Part shown: piece after piece, positions 6,255-14,152 of the stretch | How positions within the stretch are numbered: position 1 is the stretch's first letter | How the letters are laid out: each line of letters begins with the position of its first letter | Origin: an uncultured Ruminococcus sp. | GTDB lineage: Bacteria > Bacillota > Clostridia > Oscillospirales > Acutalibacteraceae | Reading direction: 5' to 3' | DNA length: 17,497 nucleotides | Assembly (NCBI GenBank): GCA_902767175.1 | Contig: CACXGH010000216.1 | Span: 1-17,497 of the forward strand | Translations under genes and position numbers: made by a program | The notes under the pieces: model-generated | What the model saw: the letters and a program-made list of their open reading frames with translations, nothing else | Told to the model about the DNA's origin: nothing | Databases searched by the model: none

Positions 6255-7445
6255 ATGGAATATATAGTTTCCGACAGAGTTAAAACGCTCAAACCCTCTG
6301 CTATCAGAGAAATATTCAAGTATGCAGCCGATCCGACAGTTGTTTCACTCTCGGCAGGCAATCCTGCTCCCGAAGCATTCCCCTCAGAAGCTATTGCCTA
6401 TATATCCGATAAGATACTCAGAGAAAATCCCATCGGCGCACTGCAGTACGGCTTTACAGAAGGCTATCCTCCTCTGAGAGAGGCTGTCGGCGATTTTATG
6501 AAAACCGAATACAATGTCGGCAGAGACTTTGATGACCTCATCATCACCTCCGGCGCTCAGCAGGTAATGGATCTTCTTACCAAGTCTATGGTAAACGAAG
6601 GTGATACGGTTATATGCGAAGCACCGAGCTTTATCGGCTCTCTCAACTCCTTCCGTTCATACAATGCACGTCTGTGCGGAATCCCGCTTGAGAGTGACGG
6701 CATGAATTTAGAAGCTCTCGAAAGCGCTCTCAAAAACGAAAAGAATGTCCGTTTCATCTACATAATCACCAACTTCCAGAATCCTTCGGGTGTCACAACA
6801 AGCCTTGAAAAGAGAAAGGCAATTTACGGGCTTGCAAAGAAGTACGGAGTTATCATTCTTGAGGACAACCCCTATGGCGAGCTGAGAATAAGCGGTGAGA
6901 ACGTTCCTCCGATAAAATCATTCGATGAGGACGGCATTGTCGTTTATGCAGGCTCTTTCTCAAAGATACTCTCACCCGGTATGCGTCTCGGCTATGTTAT
7001 CGCACCGAAAGAGGTCGTTCAGAAAATGGTCGTCTGCAAGCAGGGCGAGGACGTTCACTCAAACGTATGGGCGCAGATGGTAGCACATAAATTCATGACA
7101 GAATATGATTTCAAGGGACATCTGAAAAATCTCCGTGAGATATACAGAAAGAAAGCAGAGTTCTGCATGGATCTGCTCGATAAGTATCTTGTTCCGAATA
7201 AAATAACATATCAGAGAATAGAGGGCGGTCTTTTCATCTGGTGCAAGCTTCCTGACGGTGTCGATATGCCCGACTTCTGCAAACAGGCTGTACTGAGAAA
7301 GGTATGCGTTGTACCCGGAAATGCCTTCCTTACAGACGAAAAAGAGCAGTGCAGCTCATTCAGGATAAACTTTTCTACCCCTACAGACGAACAGCTTGAA
7401 AAGGGTATAAAAATACTCGGCGAGCTTGCAAAGGAGATCTTATAA
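6255..7445 (+). CDS. PLP-dependent aminotransferase (class I/II, MocR/LysN-like group)
   Basis: A 396-residue fold-type I aminotransferase that would move an amino group between an amino acid and a 2-oxo acid. Visible motifs: SLSAGNPAPEAFP (32-44), TNFQNPSG (172-179) with the cofactor-contacting Asn, EDNPYGEL (203-210) with the pyridine-binding Asp, and SFSKILSPGMRLGY (234-247) whose Lys237 should carry PLP. SSFRINFS near the C-terminus holds the carboxylate-binding Arg. The sequence resembles 2-aminoadipate/aromatic/branched-chain-type enzymes; the substrate cannot be decided here. Leucine or tryptophan metabolism is tempting from neighbours only. The start at 6255 is preferred over ATG 6246 because GGAAG lies 9 bases upstream, against about 2 bases for the earlier codon. 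Its stop overlaps the trpS start (TAATG), implying translational coupling. Confidence 0.88.
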   Translation: MEYIVSDRVKTLKPSAIREIFKYAADPTVVSLSAGNPAPEAFPSEAIAYISDKILRENPIGALQYGFTEGYPPLREAVGDFMKTEYNVGRDFDDLIITSGAQQVMDLLTKSMVNEGDTVICEAPSFIGSLNSFRSYNARLCGIPLESDGMNLEALESALKNEKNVRFIYIITNFQNPSGVTTSLEKRKAIYGLAKKYGVIILEDNPYGELRISGENVPPIKSFDEDGIVVYAGSFSKILSPGMRLGYVIAPKEVVQKMVVCKQGEDVHSNVWAQMVAHKFMTEYDFKGHLKNLREIYRKKAEFCMDLLDKYLVPNKITYQRIEGGLFIWCKLPDGVDMPDFCKQAVLRKVCVVPGNAFLTDEKEQCSSFRINFSTPTDEQLEKGIKILGELAKEIL

Positions 7446-8455
7446 TGCCGGAAACAGCTAATGAAAAGAAAAAAGTAATATTCAGCGCAATACAGCCCAG
7501 CGGAACAATAACGCTCGGCAACTATCTCGGAGCGCTGCAGAATTGGGTAAAGCTTCAGGACGATTACAACTGCATTTATGCAGTCGCAGACCTGCACACA
7601 ATAACAGTACGTCAGGACCCCAAGGCATTCCGTCAGAACATACTTGACGCCTATGCCCTGTTTATTGCCTGCGGAATAGACCCTGAAAAAAGTCCCTTCT
7701 TTATACAGAGCCATGTTCACACCCACGCTGAGCTTGCATGGATACTCAACTGCTATACACAATTCGGCGAGCTTTCAAGAATGACTCAGTTCAAGGATAA
7801 ATCACAGAAGCACGCAGACAATATCAACGCAGGTCTTTTTACTTACCCATCACTTATGGCTGCCGATATTCTTCTCTATCAGACAGACCTTGTACCGATA
7901 GGCATTGACCAGAAGCAGCACCTTGAGCTTACAAGAAATGTTGCCGAGCGCTTCAACAGCATCTACGGCAGCACGTTCAAAATACCCGAAGCATACATCG
8001 GTCAGACCGGTGCCAAGGTAATGTCCCTGCAGGATCCGACGAAGAAAATGTCAAAGTCTGATGAGAATGTCAACGCATGGGTAGCAATTCTCGACAAGCC
8101 CGATGTTATCATGAAGAAATTCAAGAGAGCCGTAACCGACAGTGACGCAAAGGTTTGCGTTGGTGAAGGCAAGGACGGCATAAACAACCTTATCGGAATA
8201 ATGAGTGCTGTCACAGGCAAGACTGCCGACGAGATAACACTTGAATTCGAAGGTAGGGGCTACGGTGATTTCAAAACTGCTGTAGGCGAAGCCGTTATAG
8301 AAAAGGTAAGACCTATACAGGAGCGTTTCGGCCAGCTTATCAAAAACAAGGACTATCTTACCGAGCAGTACCGCAAGAGTGCGGAGTTTGCTCTGAAAAT
8401 ATCACAGCGCACACTCGACAAGGTAATGAAAAAGATAGGCTATGTCGCCAAATAA
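7445..8455 (+). CDS. trpS: Tryptophanyl-tRNA synthetase
   Basis: This class Ic aminoacyl-tRNA synthetase charges tRNA-Trp with tryptophan in the cytoplasm. It has 336 residues, normal for bacterial TrpRS. The HIGH-equivalent motif PSGTITLGNYLGAL is at 18-31 and KMSKS at 201-205, followed by the tRNA-binding helical C-terminus. DLHTIT (49-54) and GIDQKQHLELTRN (153-165) are further TrpRS signatures. AAGGAG 8 bases upstream sits inside the last codons of the aminotransferase gene, and the two genes overlap by one base, so they are co-transcribed. There is no T-box leader, so control is by the upstream promoter only as far as can be seen. Confidence 0.96.
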   Translation: MPETANEKKKVIFSAIQPSGTITLGNYLGALQNWVKLQDDYNCIYAVADLHTITVRQDPKAFRQNILDAYALFIACGIDPEKSPFFIQSHVHTHAELAWILNCYTQFGELSRMTQFKDKSQKHADNINAGLFTYPSLMAADILLYQTDLVPIGIDQKQHLELTRNVAERFNSIYGSTFKIPEAYIGQTGAKVMSLQDPTKKMSKSDENVNAWVAILDKPDVIMKKFKRAVTDSDAKVCVGEGKDGINNLIGIMSAVTGKTADEITLEFEGRGYGDFKTAVGEAVIEKVRPIQERFGQLIKNKDYLTEQYRKSAEFALKISQRTLDKVMKKIGYVAK

Positions 8456-8471
8456 AAATAATCAGGATAAT

Positions 8472-8504
8472 AAAAAGGGAGCAGCTGAGCTGCTCCCTCT
8501 TTTT
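8472..8504. terminator. Bidirectional terminator between trpS and the BI-1 gene
   Basis: A perfect 9-bp stem GGGAGCAGC (8477-8485) with GCTGCTCCC (8489-8497), loop TGA. It is flanked by AAAAA on the left and TCTTTTT on the right, so it can terminate both convergent transcripts. Confidence 0.9.
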
Positions 8505-8536
8505 GTTAAGTTTAAATTCTATTCTCTCTTATCACA

Positions 8537-9460
8537 TTATCTGCGCTTGCCGAAAAGACGGAGGAGATAAATGAAGATATTTATGAAGTCAAGATAAAGC
8601 TGGAGTGCAAGGTTTACTGACAGCTTGTTAAGTATCTCATCATCGCCTGCACAGGACTCATAGCTTTTCTTGATCTTCTGAACATCATAAGCAGTAAGAC
8701 CGATAAATACCGCAATGCCTATTATACTGATAATGATAGACAGGCCGCCCATATTGAAGATAAGTCCGAATATGGAGAACACGATCAGCACTATAAGTCC
8801 GATCATAAGGATCGGTCCGAGTTTGTCAAGGTTACGCTTTGTAACGATACCGTAAACCGCAAAGCCGATGAAGAGTACTGCAGCGGCTGCAAAGCAGAAT
8901 ACAGCAGATCCTGCGTCATATACAACCAAGATAGGTGTAAACGTAACACCGCTGACTATCGAATAGACAAAGAACATCGCAAGGCTCACGCCGTAGGGCA
9001 TTTTTGCAACAAAAAAGTTGAGTACGACCGCAAGAACAAGTTCAGCAACAAGACCGCCGTAGAAAAGGGGAAGAAAATTTGCAAACTTGGTATACATCTC
9101 GATCTCATCTCCTGATGTAAGGAAAAGCATAAAACCGAGAGCAACAAAGAATGTAACTGCAAGACCTGCGCCCATCCAGAGGAACACCTTCTTGCTGTAG
9201 TCCGCAAGGCTCATAGAGCCTGCTCTCGTTGAAGTTCCGACCACAGGAGCTCCGTAACCGTTATAGCCTGAGGGTGCCTGCTGGTCAAAGCCGCCCTGAT
9301 AGGGCTGATATCCGGGAGTCTGCTGATTGTTATAGGGTGTATTCTGATAACCGTTTGCCTGATAGGGATTGTTGTATCCCTGATTCTGATCATAACCGTT
9401 ATTATAACCGTTCTGACCGTTTCTGTTGGGATCATAACCGCCGAAATTACCGTTGTTCAT
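8537..9460 (-). CDS. Bax inhibitor-1/YccA-family membrane protein with Gly/Asn/Gln/Tyr-rich N-terminal tail
   Basis: A 307-residue integral membrane protein. About seven hydrophobic helices fit residues 92-114, 128-152, 155-181, 185-206, 214-236, 239-258 and 282-304. The BI-1/TMBIM signature is clear: TAYDVQKIK (256-264) and LQLYLDFINIFIYLLRLFG (286-304). Asp259 and Asp291 probably match the di-aspartyl pH sensor of B. subtilis YetJ, a Ca2+-leak homologue. Residues 1-70 are low complexity, with many Asn, Gln, Gly, Tyr and Pro in loose GYNN/YQ-type repeats, and lie on the cytoplasmic side if the usual topology holds. Such tails occur on other Firmicutes BI-1 proteins, and their role is unknown. 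AAGGA lies 7 bases before the ATG. It is monocistronic, with its own consensus promoter and a shared terminator. Confidence 0.9.
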   Translation of the reverse strand: MNNGNFGGYDPNRNGQNGYNNGYDQNQGYNNPYQANGYQNTPYNNQQTPGYQPYQGGFDQQAPSGYNGYGAPVVGTSTRAGSMSLADYSKKVFLWMGAGLAVTFFVALGFMLFLTSGDEIEMYTKFANFLPLFYGGLVAELVLAVVLNFFVAKMPYGVSLAMFFVYSIVSGVTFTPILVVYDAGSAVFCFAAAAVLFIGFAVYGIVTKRNLDKLGPILMIGLIVLIVFSIFGLIFNMGGLSIIISIIGIAVFIGLTAYDVQKIKKSYESCAGDDEILNKLSVNLALQLYLDFINIFIYLLRLFGKRR

Positions 9461-9492
9461 AAGATCATCCTTTCATAATGGGTTATGTAATT

Positions 9493-9521
9493 AATATAAT
9501 CTATTTCCTGTCCGTTGTCAA
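9493..9521 (-). promoter_or_regulatory. Promoter for the BI-1 family gene
   Basis: On the minus strand consensus TTGACA (9516-9521), a 17-base spacer, then TATATT (9493-9498). The start is near 9486, about 26 bases before the ATG. Confidence 0.75.
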
Positions 9522-9626
9522 CTGCAATAAACAACGAAAAATCGGATTTTACCGATGTTTTTTTATGTAATGGCATATTATATGTTTAATGCTGTATTTT
9601 TCCGGAATGAATATAACAAACGCCGC

Positions 9627-9710
9627 AGGAGCTAAAGCTCCCCGACGTCTGTTGACTGCGTCGCTCGCTCCGATCAAGCGAGCTTGTTGGAGCTTAGCTC
9701 CTTGTTTAAT
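9627..9710 (+). repeat. Interspersed palindromic repeat, copy 2 (full length)
   Basis: The full element lies between the two divergent promoters. It differs from copy 1 at three positions (G to T near 9657, A to G near 9672, T to A near 9696). All three fall in predicted loops or unpaired bases, and the stems are kept. The right end again runs into TGTTTAAT. Confidence 0.85.
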
Positions 9711-9769
9711 AAATACTTTTTAAACGAAAAGTTAACGCAAGATAATCAGCATATTATCATGTTTTATCA

Positions 9770-9798
9770 TTGAATTTAAGCTGAAATCGGAATATAAT
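9770..9798 (+). promoter_or_regulatory. Promoter for the murD operon
   Basis: TTGAAT (9770-9775), a 17-base spacer, then perfect TATAAT (9793-9798). The start is near 9805, about 30 bases before the murD ATG. It presumably drives all seven genes to 17372. Confidence 0.75.
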
Positions 9799-9835
9799 AG
9801 TAAAGTATGCAAATCTGATTAAAGAGGTCGGTAAA

Positions 9836-11230
9836 ATGGAAAATAATATAAGAAGGTTTTTAGAGGGCTTAAACGGAAAAACTGTCGCTCTGTGCGGAAT
9901 CGGCGGAAGCAATCTGCCGCTTATACAGCTTTTCGGAAAATACGGTGCAAGGGTACTTGCCTGTGACAAAAGAGATATCGAGGCTCTTGGCGAAAACGGC
10001 AGGCTTGCTAAGCAGTACGGTGCCGAGCTTCATTCAGGCGATAACAATTTAAAGGATCTTAATGCGGATATCATCTTCCGCACTCCCGGAATGAGATATT
10101 ATATGGACGAGCTTGTTCAGGCAAGAAAAAACGGCACGGCAGTAACAAGCGAAATGGAGGTCTTTTTTGACCTTTGCCCATGCAGAACCATTGCCGTAAC
10201 AGGCAGTGACGGCAAGACCACCACCACTACTATCATCTCGGAAATGCTCAAGGCTCAGGGCTATAATGTACACCTCGGAGGAAATATCGGCCGTCCGCTT
10301 CTTCCTGACATAGAGAGTATTCTTCCGGAGGATATCGCAGTAGTGGAGCTTTCAAGCTTCCAGCTTATTTCTATGAGAAAAAGCCCCGATATAGCAGTCG
10401 TAACCAATCTTGCGCCCAATCACCTTGATATTCATAAGGATATGCAGGAATATATTGACGCAAAGAAGAACATTATTCTTCATCAGAATGCTTTCGGAAA
10501 AGCCGTGCTTAACCTTGACAATGAAATCTCAGATTCCTTTGAGGAATACACAAGAGGACAGACCTTCAAGTTCTCATGCAGAGCAAAACCCGAAAACGGT
10601 GCATATCTGCGTGACGACGGAAGTATCTGTATGAATTATTACGGTGAGGAAACATTTATAATGAATGCTTCTGAAATAAAAATACCCGGTCTGCATAACA
10701 TAGAAAACTATCTTGCGGCTATTTCCGCAGTCTGGGGCATGGTATCTCCCGAAACAATAAGAAGCACCGCACGAACTTTCGGCGGCGTTGAACATCGTGC
10801 AGAGCTTGTAAGGGAGCTTGACGGAGTAAAGTATTATAATGACGCTATCGGCACAAGCCCCACAAGAACAGTAAAAGGTACACTTTCCCTCTTTGACAGA
10901 AAGATAATCCTCATAGCAGGCGGATATGACAAGCACCTTTCCTATGATGAAATGGGCGCTGTTGTTCCTGAAAAGGTAAAGGTACTTATTCTTTTCGGTG
11001 CGACTGCGGATAAGATAGAAGCCGCAACAAAGGCTGCCGCAGCATATAAAGAGGGCAATCCCGTTATTATCAGAGTGAATAATATGGAGGAAGCAGTTTC
11101 GGCAGCAAGGGCAAATGCCGTAAGCGGCGATATTGTTTCCATGTCTCCTGCAAGTGCAAGCTTTGATATGTACAAGAATTTCGGAGAAAAGGGACTCCAT
11201 TTCAAAAGGCTCGTCAACGAAATGAAATAA
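9836..11230 (+). CDS. murD: UDP-N-acetylmuramoyl-L-alanine--D-glutamate ligase
   Basis: This cytoplasmic Mur ligase adds D-glutamate to UDP-MurNAc-L-Ala using ATP, in peptidoglycan precursor synthesis. At 464 residues it has the usual length. An N-terminal Rossmann-like domain (NGKTVALCGIGGS, 13-25) is followed by the ATP-binding loop TGSDGKTTTTT (122-132), the ELSSFQL motif (171-177), NLAPNHLDIH (191-200) and the C-terminal SPASASFDMYKNFGEKG. These match MurD rather than MurC, E or F. The N-terminal GGSNLPL differs from the commoner GxSGxA of MurD, so it is a divergent type. AAAGAGG lies 8 bases before the ATG. It heads an operon with no other cell-wall genes, unlike the classical dcw cluster; a lipoprotein gene follows 25 bases later. 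Confidence 0.92.
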   Translation: MENNIRRFLEGLNGKTVALCGIGGSNLPLIQLFGKYGARVLACDKRDIEALGENGRLAKQYGAELHSGDNNLKDLNADIIFRTPGMRYYMDELVQARKNGTAVTSEMEVFFDLCPCRTIAVTGSDGKTTTTTIISEMLKAQGYNVHLGGNIGRPLLPDIESILPEDIAVVELSSFQLISMRKSPDIAVVTNLAPNHLDIHKDMQEYIDAKKNIILHQNAFGKAVLNLDNEISDSFEEYTRGQTFKFSCRAKPENGAYLRDDGSICMNYYGEETFIMNASEIKIPGLHNIENYLAAISAVWGMVSPETIRSTARTFGGVEHRAELVRELDGVKYYNDAIGTSPTRTVKGTLSLFDRKIILIAGGYDKHLSYDEMGAVVPEKVKVLILFGATADKIEAATKAAAAYKEGNPVIIRVNNMEEAVSAARANAVSGDIVSMSPASASFDMYKNFGEKGLHFKRLVNEMK

Positions 11231-11255
11231 ACCGAACGATAAGGAGAGCTTTCCC

Positions 11256-12110
11256 ATGAAAAAGACCTTATTATGTACCGTACTTTTCCTTGCCGTGAGT
11301 CTGACGGCTCTTGCAGGCTGCGGAAACTATGAGCCGCCGGCACACTTCGGCGGAAACTCCGGAGCCTCTTCACAGTCAGGCAGAAGCTCAGGCCCCGACT
11401 TATTCTCCGATACAAGTGAAAAGCAGAAAAGCTCGGCAGAAAGTCCGGATGAACCTTCTCAGGAGCCTGAGCCGTCTGAGGACCTGACGCCCGAAAAGCG
11501 CTGGTCGGAGGAAGAAATAAACACGCTTCTCGGCGACAGCGGCAGCCATACATTTTCCGTCTCATATTCAGGAGAAGAACAGACTCAGAGGGACGATGTA
11601 TCACTAAATACGGCAGAGCTGACATATTCGGGCGATACGGACGATATCGCAAATATTCTTGAGGAGCTTTCTTCATACGAAAACAACAGTCTTTATCTCA
11701 CCTATTTTTCACTCGACAAAACCTACGATACCTTTTCGGCAAAGCTCAGGCTTGAAAATCCCTACAGCAATGAAGAACAGTCAAATCATGACGCAAAGGA
11801 GTATATAGCCCAACGCTGGGACAGTATAGACCGGAAAGCCCTTATGGAAGCATTTGTCGGAGAAAATCTTGATTTCAGCCTTCAGACAGCAGAGGGAACT
11901 CTTTTCAAAAGCGAAAACGGCATGGTAAAAATACAGGTCGGGATAGATTTCAGAACATACGACGGCTTTGTCACTTATCAGTATAAAATGATAAATGCAG
12001 ACAAGTTTTCATTTGAAGGAGATCTCTCAGCCAAACAGAAGGAAGACGAGGACGACCCTATGCCTTTCCATACGGATACCGTTCTTGTCACAGACAAATT
12101 CAACAAATAA
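11256..12110 (+). CDS. Predicted lipoprotein of unknown function
   Basis: The 284-residue protein starts with a lipoprotein signal peptide: MKK, a hydrophobic stretch to about residue 18, then the lipobox LAGC with Cys22 as the lipidation site. It should be anchored on the outer face of the membrane. A Ser/Pro/Glu-rich linker (about 24-85) leads to a domain (about 86-284) that I do not recognise. That domain is rich in acidic and aromatic residues and has no obvious catalytic motif. AAGGAG lies 9 bases before the ATG. It sits 25 bases after murD and 13 bases before the first M42 peptidase, so it is part of the operon. A cell-envelope role is suggested only by its location next to murD. Confidence 0.85.
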   Translation: MKKTLLCTVLFLAVSLTALAGCGNYEPPAHFGGNSGASSQSGRSSGPDLFSDTSEKQKSSAESPDEPSQEPEPSEDLTPEKRWSEEEINTLLGDSGSHTFSVSYSGEEQTQRDDVSLNTAELTYSGDTDDIANILEELSSYENNSLYLTYFSLDKTYDTFSAKLRLENPYSNEEQSNHDAKEYIAQRWDSIDRKALMEAFVGENLDFSLQTAEGTLFKSENGMVKIQVGIDFRTYDGFVTYQYKMINADKFSFEGDLSAKQKEDEDDPMPFHTDTVLVTDKFNK

Positions 12111-12123
12111 AAAGGTGCAGAAT

Positions 12124-13134
12124 ATGAAAGAAATACTTAAAAAGCTTTGTATCGAACACGGTATCTCGGGCAGTGAGACCGAAATGCTCGGCACCGTGCG
12201 TGAGCTTATCGGCGGATTTACGGAAATAACAACCGATAACAGCGGAAATATTATTGCCGTAATGAACGGCAAAGCGGACAAGCATATAATGCTTGACGCA
12301 CACATGGACAGAATCGGTCTTACGGTGACTTATATCAATGACGAAGGATTTATCAAAGCCGAGCCTGTAGGCGGCATTGATCTTCGTACCCTGCCGGGAA
12401 GTCCTGTAAGGATAAACGGAAGGGAAACAGTTCTCGGAATTATATGCACCGTACCTCCCCATCTTTCAAAGGACAGCGAGGAGCTTTCACGGGATAAAAT
12501 ATGGATAGACACCGGACTATCCCCTAACAGAGTGAAAGAGCTTATTTCACCCGGAGACGCTGCTGTGCTTTGCAGCACATTCAAGGAGCTGCTTAATGAC
12601 CGTGTTTCCGTATCTGCTCTTGATAACAGAAGCGGCTGTGCGGTACTGATAAAATGTGCACAGCTTTTGAAGGACAAAGAGCTTCCGTGCAGAGTTTCGT
12701 TTGTTTTTTCATCTCAGGAGGAAACAGGAGAGCTTGGTGCAGGCACATCGGCTTTTTCTCTCGCACCCGATGAAGCTATTGCGGTTGATGTCGGATTTGC
12801 AGCTCAGGAGGGTGTGCCTGCAGAGAAAAGCGGCAGACTCGGCTGCGGCGCAATAATCAGTATATCCCCCGTTCTGTCAAAGCAGGTTACAGAAAAAATA
12901 AAGGACATTGCAAAGCGTCTTTCTATGGAATGCGATTATGAGGTATGCGGAGGCTCCACAGGCACAAATGCCGACAGAATAGCCGCTTCAAGGGGCGGAG
13001 TAAGAACAGGCTGCATTTCAATCCCTTCAAAAAATATGCATACCCCCACAGAAACGGTATATCTCGGCGATATGGAAAAAATAGCCGGACTGCTTGCAGT
13101 ATATGTAACGGAAGGCGGTGCAGAAAATGCTTGA
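12124..13134 (+). CDS. M42-family metallo-aminopeptidase (first of tandem pair)
   Basis: This 336-residue dinuclear-metal aminopeptidase belongs to family M42 (glutamyl aminopeptidase/'CelM'/FrvX/YpdE type), cytoplasmic, and trims peptides from the N-terminus. Metal and catalytic residues are in place: His60 and Asp62 (DAHMDRIG), bridging Asp167 (ALDNRSGC), Glu199-Glu200 (SQEETGELGA), Asp222 (VDVG) and His306 (NMHTPTE). The usual DDR motif reads DNR, but the bridging Asp is kept. STGTNADRIAASRGG (278-292) is another family signature. The start at 12124 follows AAGGTG and aligns with the family N-terminus; the open frame extending back to 11995 only overlaps the lipoprotein gene. The 3' end overlaps the next gene by 8 bases. 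Confidence 0.9.
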   Translation: MKEILKKLCIEHGISGSETEMLGTVRELIGGFTEITTDNSGNIIAVMNGKADKHIMLDAHMDRIGLTVTYINDEGFIKAEPVGGIDLRTLPGSPVRINGRETVLGIICTVPPHLSKDSEELSRDKIWIDTGLSPNRVKELISPGDAAVLCSTFKELLNDRVSVSALDNRSGCAVLIKCAQLLKDKELPCRVSFVFSSQEETGELGAGTSAFSLAPDEAIAVDVGFAAQEGVPAEKSGRLGCGAIISISPVLSKQVTEKIKDIAKRLSMECDYEVCGGSTGTNADRIAASRGGVRTGCISIPSKNMHTPTETVYLGDMEKIAGLLAVYVTEGGAENA

Positions 13135-14152
13135 TTACTCTCTGCTTAAAAGGCTTTGTACGGCTGACGGTATTTCAGGCGATGAGGGTGAGGTAAGAGA
13201 GCTTATCCTTGATGAGATAAGACCTTTTGCCGATGAAATAACGGTTGACGGCCTCGGAAACTTGATTGTTTTCAAAAAGGGTAAGAAAACTCCGGAGAAA
13301 AAGCTTCTTATCTCGGCACACATGGACGAAGTAGGCTTTATAGTAACACATATCACTTCTGACGGCTGTCTGAAATTTGAAGCTGTAGGAGGGATAAACG
13401 ACAGCGCCGCATTTGCAAGGTCAGTAAAGGTCGGCAAAAACAAAATAAACGGTGTTGTATGCGCTAAACCCGTACATCTTCTCAGCGGTGACGAAAAGAA
13501 AAAATGTCCCCCGATAAAAAATCTGCTAATAGATATTGGTGCACAGAGCCGTGAAGAAGCAGAAAAATATGTATCACCCGGTGACAGCGTCGTGTTTGAG
13601 TCTATATATGAGGATAAGGACGGCAGAATAATATCCAAAGCGATAGACGACCGTTTCGGTTGTCTCGTTCTTATTGAAATGATAAAAAGCGAGCTTATGT
13701 ATGATACATGGTTCAGCTTTGTCGTTCAGGAGGAAATAGGGCTGAGGGGCGCTAAGGCTGCCGCTTTCACTGTTGCTCCCGACTGTGCTGTTGTTGTTGA
13801 AGCAACAACAGCCTCAGACGTTCCGTTTGCCGACGGTGCCGAGAGGGTTTGTCTTGTCGGAAACGGTGCTGTTGTTTCATTTATGGACAGAGCAACCATG
13901 TATGACAAGGAATACTATCAATCGGCGCTTGAATGCGCCCGTGAACAGGGTGTAAAGGTTCAGACAAAGACAATGATAGCAGGCGGAAATGACGCAGGCG
14001 CTATACATACCTCCCGCGGAGGAGTAAGAACGCTTGCCGTATCGGTACCGTGCAGATATATACATTCATGCGAAAGTCTTGCGGCAGCAGAGGATATGGA
14101 GGCCGTATTCGCTGTAGTAAAAGCCGCAGCCGAAAAGATACTGAGCCTATGA
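13127..14152 (+). CDS. M42-family metallo-aminopeptidase (second of tandem pair)
   Basis: A 341-residue paralogue of the preceding gene with intact M42 residues: His65/Asp67 (SAHMDEVG), bridging Asp174 (AIDDRFGC), Glu202-Glu203 (VQEEIGLRGA), Glu225 in the position of the next ligand, and His313 (CRYIHSCES). It is closer to the textbook M42 consensus than its neighbour (DDR, RYIHS). Family members form large dodecameric shells, and paralogues sometimes co-assemble with different residue preferences; whether these two do is unknown. ATG 13127 overlaps the upstream stop by 8 bases, and its own stop overlaps the next start (ATGA), so translation is coupled. An in-frame GTG at 13118 is a less likely start. 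Confidence 0.9.
   Translation: MLDYSLLKRLCTADGISGDEGEVRELILDEIRPFADEITVDGLGNLIVFKKGKKTPEKKLLISAHMDEVGFIVTHITSDGCLKFEAVGGINDSAAFARSVKVGKNKINGVVCAKPVHLLSGDEKKKCPPIKNLLIDIGAQSREEAEKYVSPGDSVVFESIYEDKDGRIISKAIDDRFGCLVLIEMIKSELMYDTWFSFVVQEEIGLRGAKAAAFTVAPDCAVVVEATTASDVPFADGAERVCLVGNGAVVSFMDRATMYDKEYYQSALECAREQGVKVQTKTMIAGGNDAGAIHTSRGGVRTLAVSVPCRYIHSCESLAAAEDMEAVFAVVKAAAEKILSL

Larger units (their letters stand above)
9461..9835. other. 375-base intergenic region between BI-1 and murD
   Basis: No gene is visible. The region holds the minus-strand BI-1 promoter (9493-9521), repeat copy 2 (9627-9710) and the plus-strand murD promoter (9770-9798). The rest is AT-rich sequence without recognisable structure. 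Confidence 0.7.

Noticed and set aside
9513..9536. Inverted repeat CGTTGT-N12-ACAACG over the BI-1 promoter -35 box
   Set aside because: Short arms with a wide spacer in AT-rich DNA; chance is a sufficient explanation.
10574..11257. Long open frame on the minus strand across murD (227 codons), and another at 10942-11676
   Set aside because: Both are antisense to murD and the lipoprotein gene, have cysteine- or serine-rich composition without any family signature, and lack a proper ribosome binding site.
11995..12123. Upstream extension of the first M42 peptidase
   Set aside because: It lies inside the lipoprotein gene; AAGGTG before ATG 12124 and family alignment support the later start.
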